64,000 bases of DNA from Fimenecus sp036652055 (lineage in GTDB: Bacteria > Bacillota > Clostridia > Oscillospirales > Acutalibacteraceae): assembly GCA_036652055.1 (NCBI GenBank), contig JAVVWP010000001.1, forward strand, positions 55,259 through 119,258. The letters run 5' to 3'. Shown piece by piece: positions 53,575-60,924 of this stretch. Each line of letters starts with the position of its first letter. Positions within the stretch are counted from its first letter, which is position 1. The notes beneath the pieces were generated by a model. That model did no database searches. It was not told the origin of the DNA and was given only the letters and a program-made list of their open reading frames with translations. Position numbers and translations under genes: made by a program.

Positions 53575-54462
53575 TTAATTCTTTAAAACTGCCTTATATT
53601 TAGGAAGAAGAATAGCAGGATTATAAGAAAGCTTTGCCCTTCTAAGCCCCTCACTGCCAGTATCCTCCTCACGATTTATATAGTCATATGATGAAAGCTC
53701 GTTTTTTGCAAACTCCTGATTAATAGCAGGGTAAGCACCTCTAACATCACCAAAAGCCTTTTCAATGTGAGTGCAAAACACCTTTTTGCTGATTTCTTCG
53801 CCCATAGTGAAAGCCACAACCTCGCCATCAACTTTTAAAAGCCCACCTTTAAAATCAAGCTCAAAGAATTTTTCAAAAGCAGCCCTTATTGCAATTTGCT
53901 CATTATCGATTTCTTCAGGATTTTTATATCTATTTTGGTTTGCCCATTTTTCATTCATTTTAAAGCATTCATCAATATTTTCGTGTGATATTGTTTCATA
54001 TTTCCAATCAAAATTATTTTTCAAAAAGGTGATATGATTGCGTTTAGAGTGATATTTTCGCCCCTCTAATTTGCTTAAATCCGATGAAGAATAAATATAA
54101 TCAAAATAATCACGCATTTCTTCAAAATAGAATTTTTCGGGCATTAGCTTTTCAAGCTCACGAACTTTTGAAGGAGTAAGACAATACATAATCAGCTTTT
54201 CACCTTGTGATTTTGAAAATTCAACAAGCTCATTTATAGCCCCCAATTTGTCGCCATCGCCACAAGGGTAAAGAAAGCTTGGATTTTTGCCACCATCTCT
54301 TGCTAAAAACATACCATTATAATTTGCTATCGTATTTTCATAAATGGTTGACCACATATAAAGATTTCCAAAGCAGTATTCGCACGCCATATCGCCTGAT
54401 TTACGCATAATCTCCGAAGTCCAAGCTTTATCAGCTATTGTCGGAGCCTTAAAATTTAACAC
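53575..54462 (-). CDS. DUF2156 domain protein (phosphatidylglycerol lysyltransferase-like GNAT fold)
   Basis: A 295-residue protein related to the C-terminal domain of MprF-type aminoacyl-transferases but without any membrane domain. It reads YCFGNLYMWSTIY near the start, KLEGRKYHSKRNHITFLKNN in the middle, GEVVAFTMGEEI, and YDYINREEDTGSEGLRRAK, all DUF2156 landmarks. Cytosolic. The acyl donor and acceptor are unknown. The next two genes upstream and downstream (tmk, GNAT) are in the same direction. Confidence 0.88.
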   Translation of the reverse strand: MLNFKAPTIADKAWTSEIMRKSGDMACEYCFGNLYMWSTIYENTIANYNGMFLARDGGKNPSFLYPCGDGDKLGAINELVEFSKSQGEKLIMYCLTPSKVRELEKLMPEKFYFEEMRDYFDYIYSSSDLSKLEGRKYHSKRNHITFLKNNFDWKYETISHENIDECFKMNEKWANQNRYKNPEEIDNEQIAIRAAFEKFFELDFKGGLLKVDGEVVAFTMGEEISKKVFCTHIEKAFGDVRGAYPAINQEFAKNELSSYDYINREEDTGSEGLRRAKLSYNPAILLPKYKAVLKN

Positions 54463-54481
54463 AAAATTACCTCTTAAATAT

Positions 54482-55147
54482 TTAGATTGATTTTAATACT
54501 TCTTCATATATTTTATCATTTATTGTTTCAATAGAAAGTGGGCTTTCACCGTCAGAACATTCAATAACAGTCCAGTTAAGTTTATCGGCTGCAAACATAG
54601 CGGCTTCGTGACATTTAATAAGATAGTCAACATTAGCCTCGTGAACATCTTTTTTAACTTCATCACCGTTATATCGAATTGACATAAGCTTTTGGGATAT
54701 TTCAACAGGCATATCAAGAAAAATAACAGCGTTAGGTTTTGGAATTCCCATTTTGTTATATTCATAATCTTCAAGCCAAGTTAAATATTCGCCCCACTTT
54801 GATTTATCAAGCTTCACGGTTTGGTGAACAGCGTTAGAGGTAACATATCGGTCGGCTAAAATAAGCGTTCCTAAAAGGTAGTCATTTTTCCAGTGCCTTT
54901 GAAAAGAAGCGTATCGGTCAACTGCATAAAATGACGAGGCTGCATAGATATTAACACAAGACGGGTCGCTTCCAAATTCGCCATTTAGATACATTTTAAC
55001 AAGGGTGCTAGATTTATCATCATAATCAGGCAATTTAATTTGCTTTACATCTATATTATTGTCATTAAGACGCTTTTTTAAAAGCTCAACTTGAGTGGAT
55101 TTTCCACTTCCGTCAAGTCCTTCAATAACTATTAGTCTGCCATTCAT
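54482..55147 (-). CDS. tmk: Thymidylate kinase-like protein
   Basis: A 221-residue P-loop kinase that makes dTDP from dTMP. Walker A IEGLDGSGKSTQ, an acceptor-site stretch LADRYVTSNAVHQ (DR(Y/S) motif), and a lid region with RYNGDEVKKDVHE. Slightly longer than a typical 205-212-residue Tmk, with an altered DRY context, so a second paralogue elsewhere in the genome is possible. Divergent from thyX across a 153-base gap: dTMP maker and dTMP user side by side. Confidence 0.88.
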   Translation of the reverse strand: MNGRLIVIEGLDGSGKSTQVELLKKRLNDNNIDVKQIKLPDYDDKSSTLVKMYLNGEFGSDPSCVNIYAASSFYAVDRYASFQRHWKNDYLLGTLILADRYVTSNAVHQTVKLDKSKWGEYLTWLEDYEYNKMGIPKPNAVIFLDMPVEISQKLMSIRYNGDEVKKDVHEANVDYLIKCHEAAMFAADKLNWTVIECSDGESPLSIETINDKIYEEVLKSI

Positions 55148-55300
55148 ATAACTATCACCCTATTTTACATAATATTTATTATTATAACAAAATATGCCAA
55201 TATATACAATGTAAAAATTACAAATATAGTTAATATATAAATTGAAAAAAATGGTGATTTATGTTAAACTTAGTATAAAATATTGAAAGGGATAGAAATA

Positions 55301-56683
55301 ATGGATTTAACCGATTTTAACAGTAGCGGTGCATTTATCATAGGGCTTTCAGATTGTGGCGAAAAAATCACTGGGGCGGGAGGCAGAGTTTCCACTCAAG
55401 AGGGGACGGTTCTGTCTATTTTTGCTAAAAGTCAAGACGATGAAAAAAATGCAAAGCTTATAGATAAGGTTACTCGTTCAGGGCATAATTCTGTCGTTGA
55501 ACACACTTATTATAACCTTGCTTTTCAAAATGTTTCGACAGTTTGTGAACAATTTATTATTGAATTCAGATTAGCGTCATTCACTGTAAAATCACGCCGT
55601 TATGTGAATTTCAGTGATGCAGGATTTTATATTCCAAATTTTGATAACGAAGATATGAAAAAATCATATGAAAAACATATGAGTAGTCTTTTTTCTCTAT
55701 ATACAGAATTTTGCGAAAATGGCATTGCTAAGGAAGATGCTCGTTTCCTTTTGCCATATTGTCTTTTCAGCAATTTCTTTTGCAGTATAAATGGCAGAGA
55801 ATTTTTGCACCTTTTAAAAGCGATGATTTTTGGCAGAGGCTCGAAATTTCCTGAAATCAAAGCTTTAGGTTTAGAATTATTAGAACAGGCTAAAACAATG
55901 ACACCAGGGATTATGACGGATTTTGAAAAGAGAAATGAGTTTTCAAATCACGATAACCCTGACTTTAGTTTTTTAAATCTTCCAAAAAGAAAAGAAAATG
56001 GTGAAAAAGTCGAGCTTTTATCATATACAAAAGATGCGGCTAAAATTGTTTGTAGGAGTGCGCTTGTTTCATATTCAAATATTGCAAGTGATGATATAGA
56101 AAAAATAATAGAAGACAAAGAAAATACCTCGAAAATCATTGCTGAAATTATGTCGTGTGAAAGACCTCGACCGCTTGAGGCTGCGAGCTTTACCTTCAGA
56201 TACAATAAGGTTTCGCTTTCAGGAATTACTCACTTTGCAAGGCATAGAATGCAGTCACTTGATGTTCCACAGCTTACAAAAACTGACCGTGAAAGTTATA
56301 TAATACCACCGTCACTTTCAGACAAACCAGAGCTTTTAGAAAAATATAAGAATGCTTTTAAAAATAATGCAAAAGAATATAAGCGTCTTAAAGCATTAGG
56401 AATTTCAGAAGAAGACCTTGTATATTATCAGCTTAGCGGAAACACTCTTGATATTGTTTCAACAATGAATGCGAGAGAGTTAATATTATTTTTAAGGCTT
56501 AGAACTTGTACAAGAGCGCAGTGGGAAGTTCGAGAATATGCTATTGATGCACTGCAAATGCTTAGAAAAGTTGAACCGCAGATATTTAAATTTTATGGCC
56601 CAAGCTGTTATATTGACAGATGTCCCGAAGGGAAATTTAGCTGTGGCAGAATGGCAGAAATGAAAGAATTTTTTAGTAAATAA
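55301..56683 (+). CDS. thyX: Double-length FAD-dependent thymidylate synthase (fused ThyX-like halves)
   Basis: Makes dTMP from dUMP with methylene-THF and FADH2. It is 460 residues, about twice the usual 220-250, and consists of two ThyX-like halves. First half (about 1-225): GHNSVVEH (the EH of the FAD/dUMP site) and EFRLASFTVKSRRY (residues 88-101), which keeps S-x4-SRRY but has EFR for RHR; its later helix lacks the R-x-R-T-C-x-R-A-Q-W-E motif. Second half (about 235-460): RHRMQSLDVPQL (R314-S319) keeps RHR but loses SRRY; PLEAAS replaces PLEH; RLRTCTRAQWEVRE is intact. The signature is thus divided between halves. ATG at 55301 follows GAAAGGGATAG. Ends in a terminator. Confidence 0.9.
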   Translation: MDLTDFNSSGAFIIGLSDCGEKITGAGGRVSTQEGTVLSIFAKSQDDEKNAKLIDKVTRSGHNSVVEHTYYNLAFQNVSTVCEQFIIEFRLASFTVKSRRYVNFSDAGFYIPNFDNEDMKKSYEKHMSSLFSLYTEFCENGIAKEDARFLLPYCLFSNFFCSINGREFLHLLKAMIFGRGSKFPEIKALGLELLEQAKTMTPGIMTDFEKRNEFSNHDNPDFSFLNLPKRKENGEKVELLSYTKDAAKIVCRSALVSYSNIASDDIEKIIEDKENTSKIIAEIMSCERPRPLEAASFTFRYNKVSLSGITHFARHRMQSLDVPQLTKTDRESYIIPPSLSDKPELLEKYKNAFKNNAKEYKRLKALGISEEDLVYYQLSGNTLDIVSTMNARELILFLRLRTCTRAQWEVREYAIDALQMLRKVEPQIFKFYGPSCYIDRCPEGKFSCGRMAEMKEFFSK

Positions 56684-56724
56684 AAAAAGGAAACAGGGTA
56701 AATTAATACTCTGTTTCGTTTTTT
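56684..56724. terminator. Bidirectional terminator between thyX and agrB
   Basis: GAAACAGGGTA pairs with TACTCTGTTTC (one G-U), with T-run on the plus side and A-run on the minus side, so it can stop both convergent units. Confidence 0.85.
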
Positions 56725-56787
56725 GAAATTATTAAATTGTGTTTTGTTGTTATTCGATTGTTGCTTTTTGTTGTTTTGAGATATAAA

Positions 56788-57390
56788 TTATTTTTGGGAA
56801 ACAGGTTGCTTTTTGCATTTCAAAACGGCTTTTTTTAAAAATGCACTACTGAGTAGAATACCCTCAAGACAAATTGCAATGCAAAGTGCAGAGCAAATCG
56901 GTTTAATCCAAAAAAATGCTAAATTAGTTGAACAAATTAAAAGTGAAATAACTATTTGGCTAATTTTTCGAAATACTTTAATCTCTTCGGCTGAAAGTTC
57001 CCTTTCTGCTGTATCAACAGGAGAAAGAAGAAAAATCACTATTGCAAAAGCATTTGAAATAATTAGCAATGGTATAGGCGTTGTGCCTTTTAACATTCCT
57101 AAAATAAAAATGCTTAGAGAAATCGATATTAATGATAAAAACTGGCATCTCGTTTCGGTTTTAGCGTGGTATCCTCCGGCGAATTGCCTTATTACAAAGA
57201 AACTCATAAAGAAGATAAAGCTGCCCAATAAAACGCCAAATATTGCACCTAATATCGTAGCTGATAATAAAAACACAAGTGCTGTGAGAAAAAAGAAAAG
57301 ACCATATTGATATAAATCTTTTTCGTCTTTTTCGATGCTACCGCCTTTAATAAGCCAATCAGCTATTTTTGCTGCAATGTTAGTAATCAT
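56788..57390 (-). CDS. agrB: AgrB-like peptide-processing membrane protease
   Basis: A 200-residue AgrB family cysteine protease that cleaves and cyclises the AgrD precursor. The catalytic pair is visible in RQFAGGYHAKTETRCQF: His75 and Cys82, seven residues apart, as in S. aureus AgrB. Four to six hydrophobic segments surround it. Its ATG overlaps the stop of agrD by 4 bases (ATGA). Convergent with thyX. Confidence 0.93.
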   Translation of the reverse strand: MITNIAAKIADWLIKGGSIEKDEKDLYQYGLFFFLTALVFLLSATILGAIFGVLLGSFIFFMSFFVIRQFAGGYHAKTETRCQFLSLISISLSIFILGMLKGTTPIPLLIISNAFAIVIFLLSPVDTAERELSAEEIKVFRKISQIVISLLICSTNLAFFWIKPICSALCIAICLEGILLSSAFLKKAVLKCKKQPVSQK

Positions 57391-57539
57391 TTTTTGATTT
57401 TGCTGAATTTGTCAAGTCCCATTGGTTTTTTAGGCTGATAAATAAACACACAGCTTGCTGAGTTTGCACTTGCCTTTAATGCTGCACTTGTAACTGATGC
57501 TACTGCCTTTTGACAGCTTGATTTCAATGTTTTTTTCAT
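57387..57539 (-). CDS. agrD: AgrD-like autoinducing-peptide precursor
   Basis: A 50-residue peptide, shorter than most automatic cut-offs, read as MKKTLKSSCQKAVASV, an amphipathic Ala/Ser-rich helix, SASCVFIYQPKKP, and MGLDKFSKIKK. A Cys followed by four hydrophobic residues (CVFIY) and then Q-P-K-x-P-x2-L-x-K-F is the AgrD pattern of Clostridia: ring region, then the C-terminal tail recognised by AgrB. GGAGGT lies 10 bases upstream. It is translationally coupled to agrB. The predicted signal is a five-residue thiolactone, CVFIY, with a short N-terminal tail (tail length not decided by sequence). Confidence 0.92.
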   Translation of the reverse strand: MKKTLKSSCQKAVASVTSAALKASANSASCVFIYQPKKPMGLDKFSKIKK

Positions 57540-57583
57540 AATTCACATTACCTCCATCTTTTTCACAAAGAGTATGTCCTCAT

Positions 57584-57610
57584 TGCGTACTTACATTATA
57601 ACTGTGCGTA
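57584..57610. promoter_or_regulatory. Direct repeat at the agrDB promoter
   Basis: TGCGTA occurs at 57584-57589 and 57605-57610, 21 bases apart (two helical turns), with similar flanks (TTGCGTACTTA, GTGCGTATTAA). One copy is inside the -35/-10 spacer and one just downstream of the -10 box, a position fit for repression or for fine control by a LytTR or XRE regulator. Confidence 0.45.
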
Positions 57611-57623
57611 TTAAGCACATCAA
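57595..57623 (-). promoter_or_regulatory. Candidate promoter of agrDB
   Basis: On the minus strand TTGATG (57618-57623), 17 bases, TATAAT (57595-57600), 56 bases before the agrD ATG. Confidence 0.65.
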
Positions 57624-57630
57624 GTGTTTT

Positions 57631-57660
57631 TACATAAGTATATCAAAAAATATACATAAG
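57631..57660. promoter_or_regulatory. Candidate LytTR response-regulator site upstream of agrDB
   Basis: TACATAAG is repeated at 57631-57638 and 57653-57660, a 22-base period. It begins 7 bases upstream of the agrDB -35 box. AgrA-type LytTR regulators bind 9-bp direct repeats spaced by 12 to 13 bases at just this place. The match to the S. aureus word ACAGTTAAG is partial. Confidence 0.5.
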
Positions 57661-57698
57661 AGCTTCTTTTGAAACTTAAAAAGCAAATTACCTTTTTA

Positions 57699-57713
57699 GT
57701 TACAAATTGTAAC
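57699..57713. promoter_or_regulatory. Dyad operator GTTACAA-A-TTGTAAC
   Basis: A perfect 7-bp inverted repeat with one central base, 32 bases before the XRE regulator's TTG start. Small symmetric dyads are the usual targets of dimeric XRE-type repressors, so autoregulation by the next gene is likely. Confidence 0.5.
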
Positions 57714-57745
57714 ATTTTGCAGATTTATTGAAAAGGGGATTAAAT

Positions 57746-58102
57746 TTGAAAATTAATTATAACCAAGTGGGGCAAAGAATTTCTTTAAGGCGTCGAGCAA
57801 TGGGTATGACGCAATGTAAGCTTTCAGAAAAAATTTCAGTAACAAATAATCATATTTCTAATATCGAAAATGGCCATACAATACCAAGCCTTGATGTGTT
57901 CATAAAAATATGCGAAGCTTTGGATGTTTCGCCTGATTATTTCCTTTTAGGTGCTATTAAAAGACGACCAAACAAAAATGTTATAGATAAGCTTTCACTC
58001 TGCACTAATGACAGTATAAAAATAATTTCTGACATTATAGATGTTATATTAGCGTCACAAAAGGCAGGTAATTGTATATCTTTTGACGATATGTTAAAAT
58101 AA
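57746..58102 (+). CDS. XRE family helix-turn-helix regulator
   Basis: A 118-residue protein with one Cro/CI-type helix-turn-helix (residues about 5-62). LRRRAMGMTQCKLSEKISV and NHISNIENGHTIPSLDVF show the Q-(x)-L and IE-G positions, and LDVSPDYFLLG ends the domain. The remaining 55 residues have no recognised fold. TTG at 57746 is used because AAGGGGA lies 6 bases before it. First gene of a divergent operon with the two-component genes; a built-in regulator of this kind is not part of the staphylococcal agr design. Confidence 0.9.
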   Translation: MKINYNQVGQRISLRRRAMGMTQCKLSEKISVTNNHISNIENGHTIPSLDVFIKICEALDVSPDYFLLGAIKRRPNKNVIDKLSLCTNDSIKIISDIIDVILASQKAGNCISFDDMLK

Positions 58103-58147
58103 GTATGCAACAAAATCAAATAATTTATAATATTGGGGAGAAATAGA

Positions 58148-58855
58148 TTGAACATAGCGATTTGTGACGACAAAATAGAATGTATCAGAGATTTAAGCGA
58201 CCATATTGATTTTTATTTTACAGACAAAAGGCTTCAATACAATGAATATGATTTTACAAGCGGAGAAGAATTTTTAAAATCAGATATAATTTTTGATATT
58301 GTATTTTTAGATATAGAGCTTGGCGACATAAATGGGCTTGAAGTTGGAAAGGTCCTAAAACGAAAAAGCAAACATACTGTTTTTATAGTTGTAACTGCTT
58401 ATAGCCATTATCTTGATGATGCGATGAATTTGCAGGTGCTTAGATTTCTTGATAAGCCTGTTGAGGCATTAAGGCTTTATAGTGGAATTGATAAAGCGAT
58501 TGAACTTATAAATGCTAATACCATAGACCTTTATTTAAAAGGTAACGATAAATGCCAAAAAATTTGTTATGATGATATAATCTTTTTAGAGGCAGAACTC
58601 CGAAAAACTAAAATCGTTACAACTAACGGAGAGTTTCATACTCCTGAAAGCCTTTCTTCTTGGGAAAATAAATTATCAGCAACCTTGTTTGCATCACCGC
58701 ACAACAGCTTTATAGTAAATATGGATAAGATAGTCGAATACACAAGGAACTATATGGTGCTTGACGGCGGAAAAAAATATACAATTTCAATTGCACCAAA
58801 AAAGCAATGTGAGTTTAAAAAAAGGCTTGCACGGTTTATGGAAAGCAGGAGATAA
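58148..58855 (+). CDS. LytTR response regulator, AgrA-like
   Basis: A 235-residue regulator. The receiver has the acidic pair in IAICDDKIE, the phospho-acceptor Asp in IVFLDIELGDINGLEVG, and the switch Thr/Lys in VVTAYSHYLDDAMN and FLDKPV. The LytTR DNA-binding domain (about 135-232) has ICYDDIIFLEAELRKTKIVT and FIVNMDKIVEY. Start at TTG 58148, where GGGGAG is 7 bases upstream. The kinase gene starts 1 base after its stop. The TACATAAG repeats upstream of agrDB are its candidate targets. Confidence 0.93.
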   Translation: MNIAICDDKIECIRDLSDHIDFYFTDKRLQYNEYDFTSGEEFLKSDIIFDIVFLDIELGDINGLEVGKVLKRKSKHTVFIVVTAYSHYLDDAMNLQVLRFLDKPVEALRLYSGIDKAIELINANTIDLYLKGNDKCQKICYDDIIFLEAELRKTKIVTTNGEFHTPESLSSWENKLSATLFASPHNSFIVNMDKIVEYTRNYMVLDGGKKYTISIAPKKQCEFKKRLARFMESRR

Positions 58856-58856
58856 A

Positions 58857-60200
58857 ATGCTTTTAGTTATATTTAATGTTGTTGTTTTTACCGTTGAAAT
58901 GCTAACGATGCTTTTATATTGTCGAAATATTTTTGACTATCGCACCGATAAAACATCAGCAACGCTGCTGGCTGTTGCTGGGTATTTTTGCCTTTTTATA
59001 ATTAATTTTATGTTCGAAGGCAATCCACAGCTTAATGTTTTGTGCTTAACCATTATAAATTCATTAATAATATTTTTAGGATTTAATTGCAAATACAGAG
59101 CTGCGGCGTTTCACTCAATAGTTTTAATAGCAGTAATGATATCAACAGAAATGCTGTCGATACTTTTTATTTCGAGCGTTTTAAAGCTTAGCATTTCCCA
59201 TTATAATGATAATACCGCAACCTATTTGATTGATGGAATAATTGGCAAAACCCTTTATTTTGTTGTATGTAGAATGATTTTTATGTTTTCTCCAAAAGAA
59301 AAGAACAATAAAATTTCTGGCAAATCGTGGTATTTGCTAATAATGCCAGCAACAGCAATTTGTATGCTTTTAGTGCTTAGAATATTTGCTGATTTCTACG
59401 ATTTATCACAAAGCTTTGCACTTTTATTTGCATTGGCGGGTGTGCTTTTAATGGCATGCACTATAATAGTTTATTTTGCTTATGAAAAAATTCAGGTGGA
59501 TAGCCAAAAAATCCTTGACCTTGAGGTTGAAAAGAAAAAAGAGGAAACAGATAAAACATATTTTGAAGTTTTAGATAATCAGGTGTCAGAACTTAAAATT
59601 TTAGTCCACGACATAAAAAATCATCTTGTAACGATAAAGAGCATTTCAGACGATAAGGCGGTTTCTGATTATATTGATTCGATATATGAGGGATTGCAAA
59701 AATATTCAAAAATCGGGCAGTCAGGCAACAAAATTCTTGACTTAGTTATAAGCAAATATTCATCATTATGTGCTATCAACGATATAAGCTTTAATACTAA
59801 TGTTCACAGCTCAAATTTAAGCTTTATGGAGGATAGCGATGCGTCGGCAATGCTTAACAATTTACTCGATAATGCGTTTGAAGCGGCTAAGAAATCTAAA
59901 GAAAGAACTATTGAACTTTCAGTTTATAATAAAACACCATTTTGTATGTTGGTGGTTATAAACAGTAGCGACAATCCTCCAATTCAGAAAAGCCAGAATT
60001 TAATCACGAGTAAAGATGAAAACAGCTTCCACGGATATGGAACAAAAAGCATTCAAAAAGTTGCTTCTAAATATGATGGCGATTTTTCATGGCATTATGA
60101 TGAAACAGAAAAAATGTTTTATGCAACAATTATGTTGCCAATTAACGAGAAAAAAGTAAAAACCACTTTGACCTCAGAACACAAAACAAATTCAGAATAA
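58857..60200 (+). CDS. GHKL sensor histidine kinase, AgrC-like
   Basis: A 447-residue membrane kinase. The first 205 residues form about six hydrophobic helices with no large external loop, as in AgrC peptide receptors. A coiled-coil linker (about 215-240) leads to the phospho-acceptor region LVHDIKNHLVTIKS with His251. The ATPase has the N-box LNNLLDNAFEAAKKS and a G-box SFHGYGTKSIQKVASKYDG. ATG at 58857 is preceded by AGGAG. Presumed receptor for the CVFIY peptide. Confidence 0.93.
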   Translation: MLLVIFNVVVFTVEMLTMLLYCRNIFDYRTDKTSATLLAVAGYFCLFIINFMFEGNPQLNVLCLTIINSLIIFLGFNCKYRAAAFHSIVLIAVMISTEMLSILFISSVLKLSISHYNDNTATYLIDGIIGKTLYFVVCRMIFMFSPKEKNNKISGKSWYLLIMPATAICMLLVLRIFADFYDLSQSFALLFALAGVLLMACTIIVYFAYEKIQVDSQKILDLEVEKKKEETDKTYFEVLDNQVSELKILVHDIKNHLVTIKSISDDKAVSDYIDSIYEGLQKYSKIGQSGNKILDLVISKYSSLCAINDISFNTNVHSSNLSFMEDSDASAMLNNLLDNAFEAAKKSKERTIELSVYNKTPFCMLVVINSSDNPPIQKSQNLITSKDENSFHGYGTKSIQKVASKYDGDFSWHYDETEKMFYATIMLPINEKKVKTTLTSEHKTNSE

Positions 60201-60217
60201 AACAAAAAAGGCAAAAT

Positions 60218-60263
60218 AAAAAAGCTGTGATTGGCGGAAAAACCGCTGTAATCATAGCTTTTT
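60218..60263 (+). terminator. Terminator of the agr regulator operon
   Basis: AAAAAGCTGTGATT pairs with AATCATAGCTTTTT and an inner GGCGG/CCGCT extends the stem. Confidence 0.85.
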
Positions 60264-60292
60264 GAATTTATAAAGCATTATTAAAATTGTTG

Positions 60293-60321
60293 TTGACTTT
60301 TTAAAAACTAAGTGTTACAAT
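60293..60321 (+). promoter_or_regulatory. Promoter of the DUF6323-DUF6179 pair
   Basis: TTGACT (60293-60298), 17 bases, TACAAT (60316-60321). Confidence 0.75.
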
Positions 60322-60322
60322 A

Positions 60323-60391
60323 TCCTTTACATTAAAGATAAAGGCAAATGTGCAACTTTTCACATATACAATATATCATAAAAGTTGCCAC
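60323..60391 (+). other. Structured 5' leader of the DUF6323 gene
   Basis: Two hairpins fit between promoter and gene: CCTTTA/TAAAGG (60324-60343 region), and GTGCAACTTTT (60350-60360) with AAAAGTTG-C-CAC (60380-60391), 11 pairs with one bulged C. About 40 bases remain to the start codon. No known riboswitch is recognised. Confidence 0.4.
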
Positions 60392-60432
60392 TTGTCAACA
60401 GAATTTTAAAAAATATTTAGGGGGTAACTATT

Positions 60433-60924
60433 TTGTCATTTGAATTAATGTCTTTTCAAAACAACAAGTTAATACAAAAGCAAATGGTTAATGAAATTTT
60501 GCAGTGCAATGAGGTTACTGAAAATTATGGGCTTGCTTTAAGCGAAAGTCAGGCGATTGACCTTCTGAATACCCGAATAATGGCATTAAAAGGTAGTGGG
60601 CGAGTTGAGCTTTCTAACGGAATTGTTGATAAAATTATTAGGAAATTCTGCGCCTCTCCTTACATAACATCACAAAATTATACTGAAATTATAAATTCGC
60701 TTGTAGAAATGTTTTATTATTATAAAAATGAAACTATGGAGCTTATTGGCGATGATGACCTAATAAATTTTATGTCTGAGGCGTTTAATAATGTTTGCAA
60801 AGGCTCTTTAGAATTGCTTTCTGACAGAGAGCTTTATAATCTGTCACGAAATTTACGCTTTGGATTTGCCGCAGATTATGTAGAACCAATTGATGATGAC
60901 GACGATGACGAGGAGGAAGAATAA
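60433..60924 (+). CDS. DUF6323-like protein of unknown function
   Basis: A 163-residue soluble, mostly helical protein that I recognise only as resembling the uncharacterised DUF6323 family. It contains YGLALSESQAIDLLNTR early and a polyacidic tail (about the last 12 residues, all Asp/Glu). Start at TTG with AGGGGGT upstream. It is followed without a gap by the next gene, so the two are probably translationally coupled and act together. No catalytic motif, signal peptide or membrane segment is seen. Confidence 0.7.
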   Translation: MSFELMSFQNNKLIQKQMVNEILQCNEVTENYGLALSESQAIDLLNTRIMALKGSGRVELSNGIVDKIIRKFCASPYITSQNYTEIINSLVEMFYYYKNETMELIGDDDLINFMSEAFNNVCKGSLELLSDRELYNLSRNLRFGFAADYVEPIDDDDDDEEEE

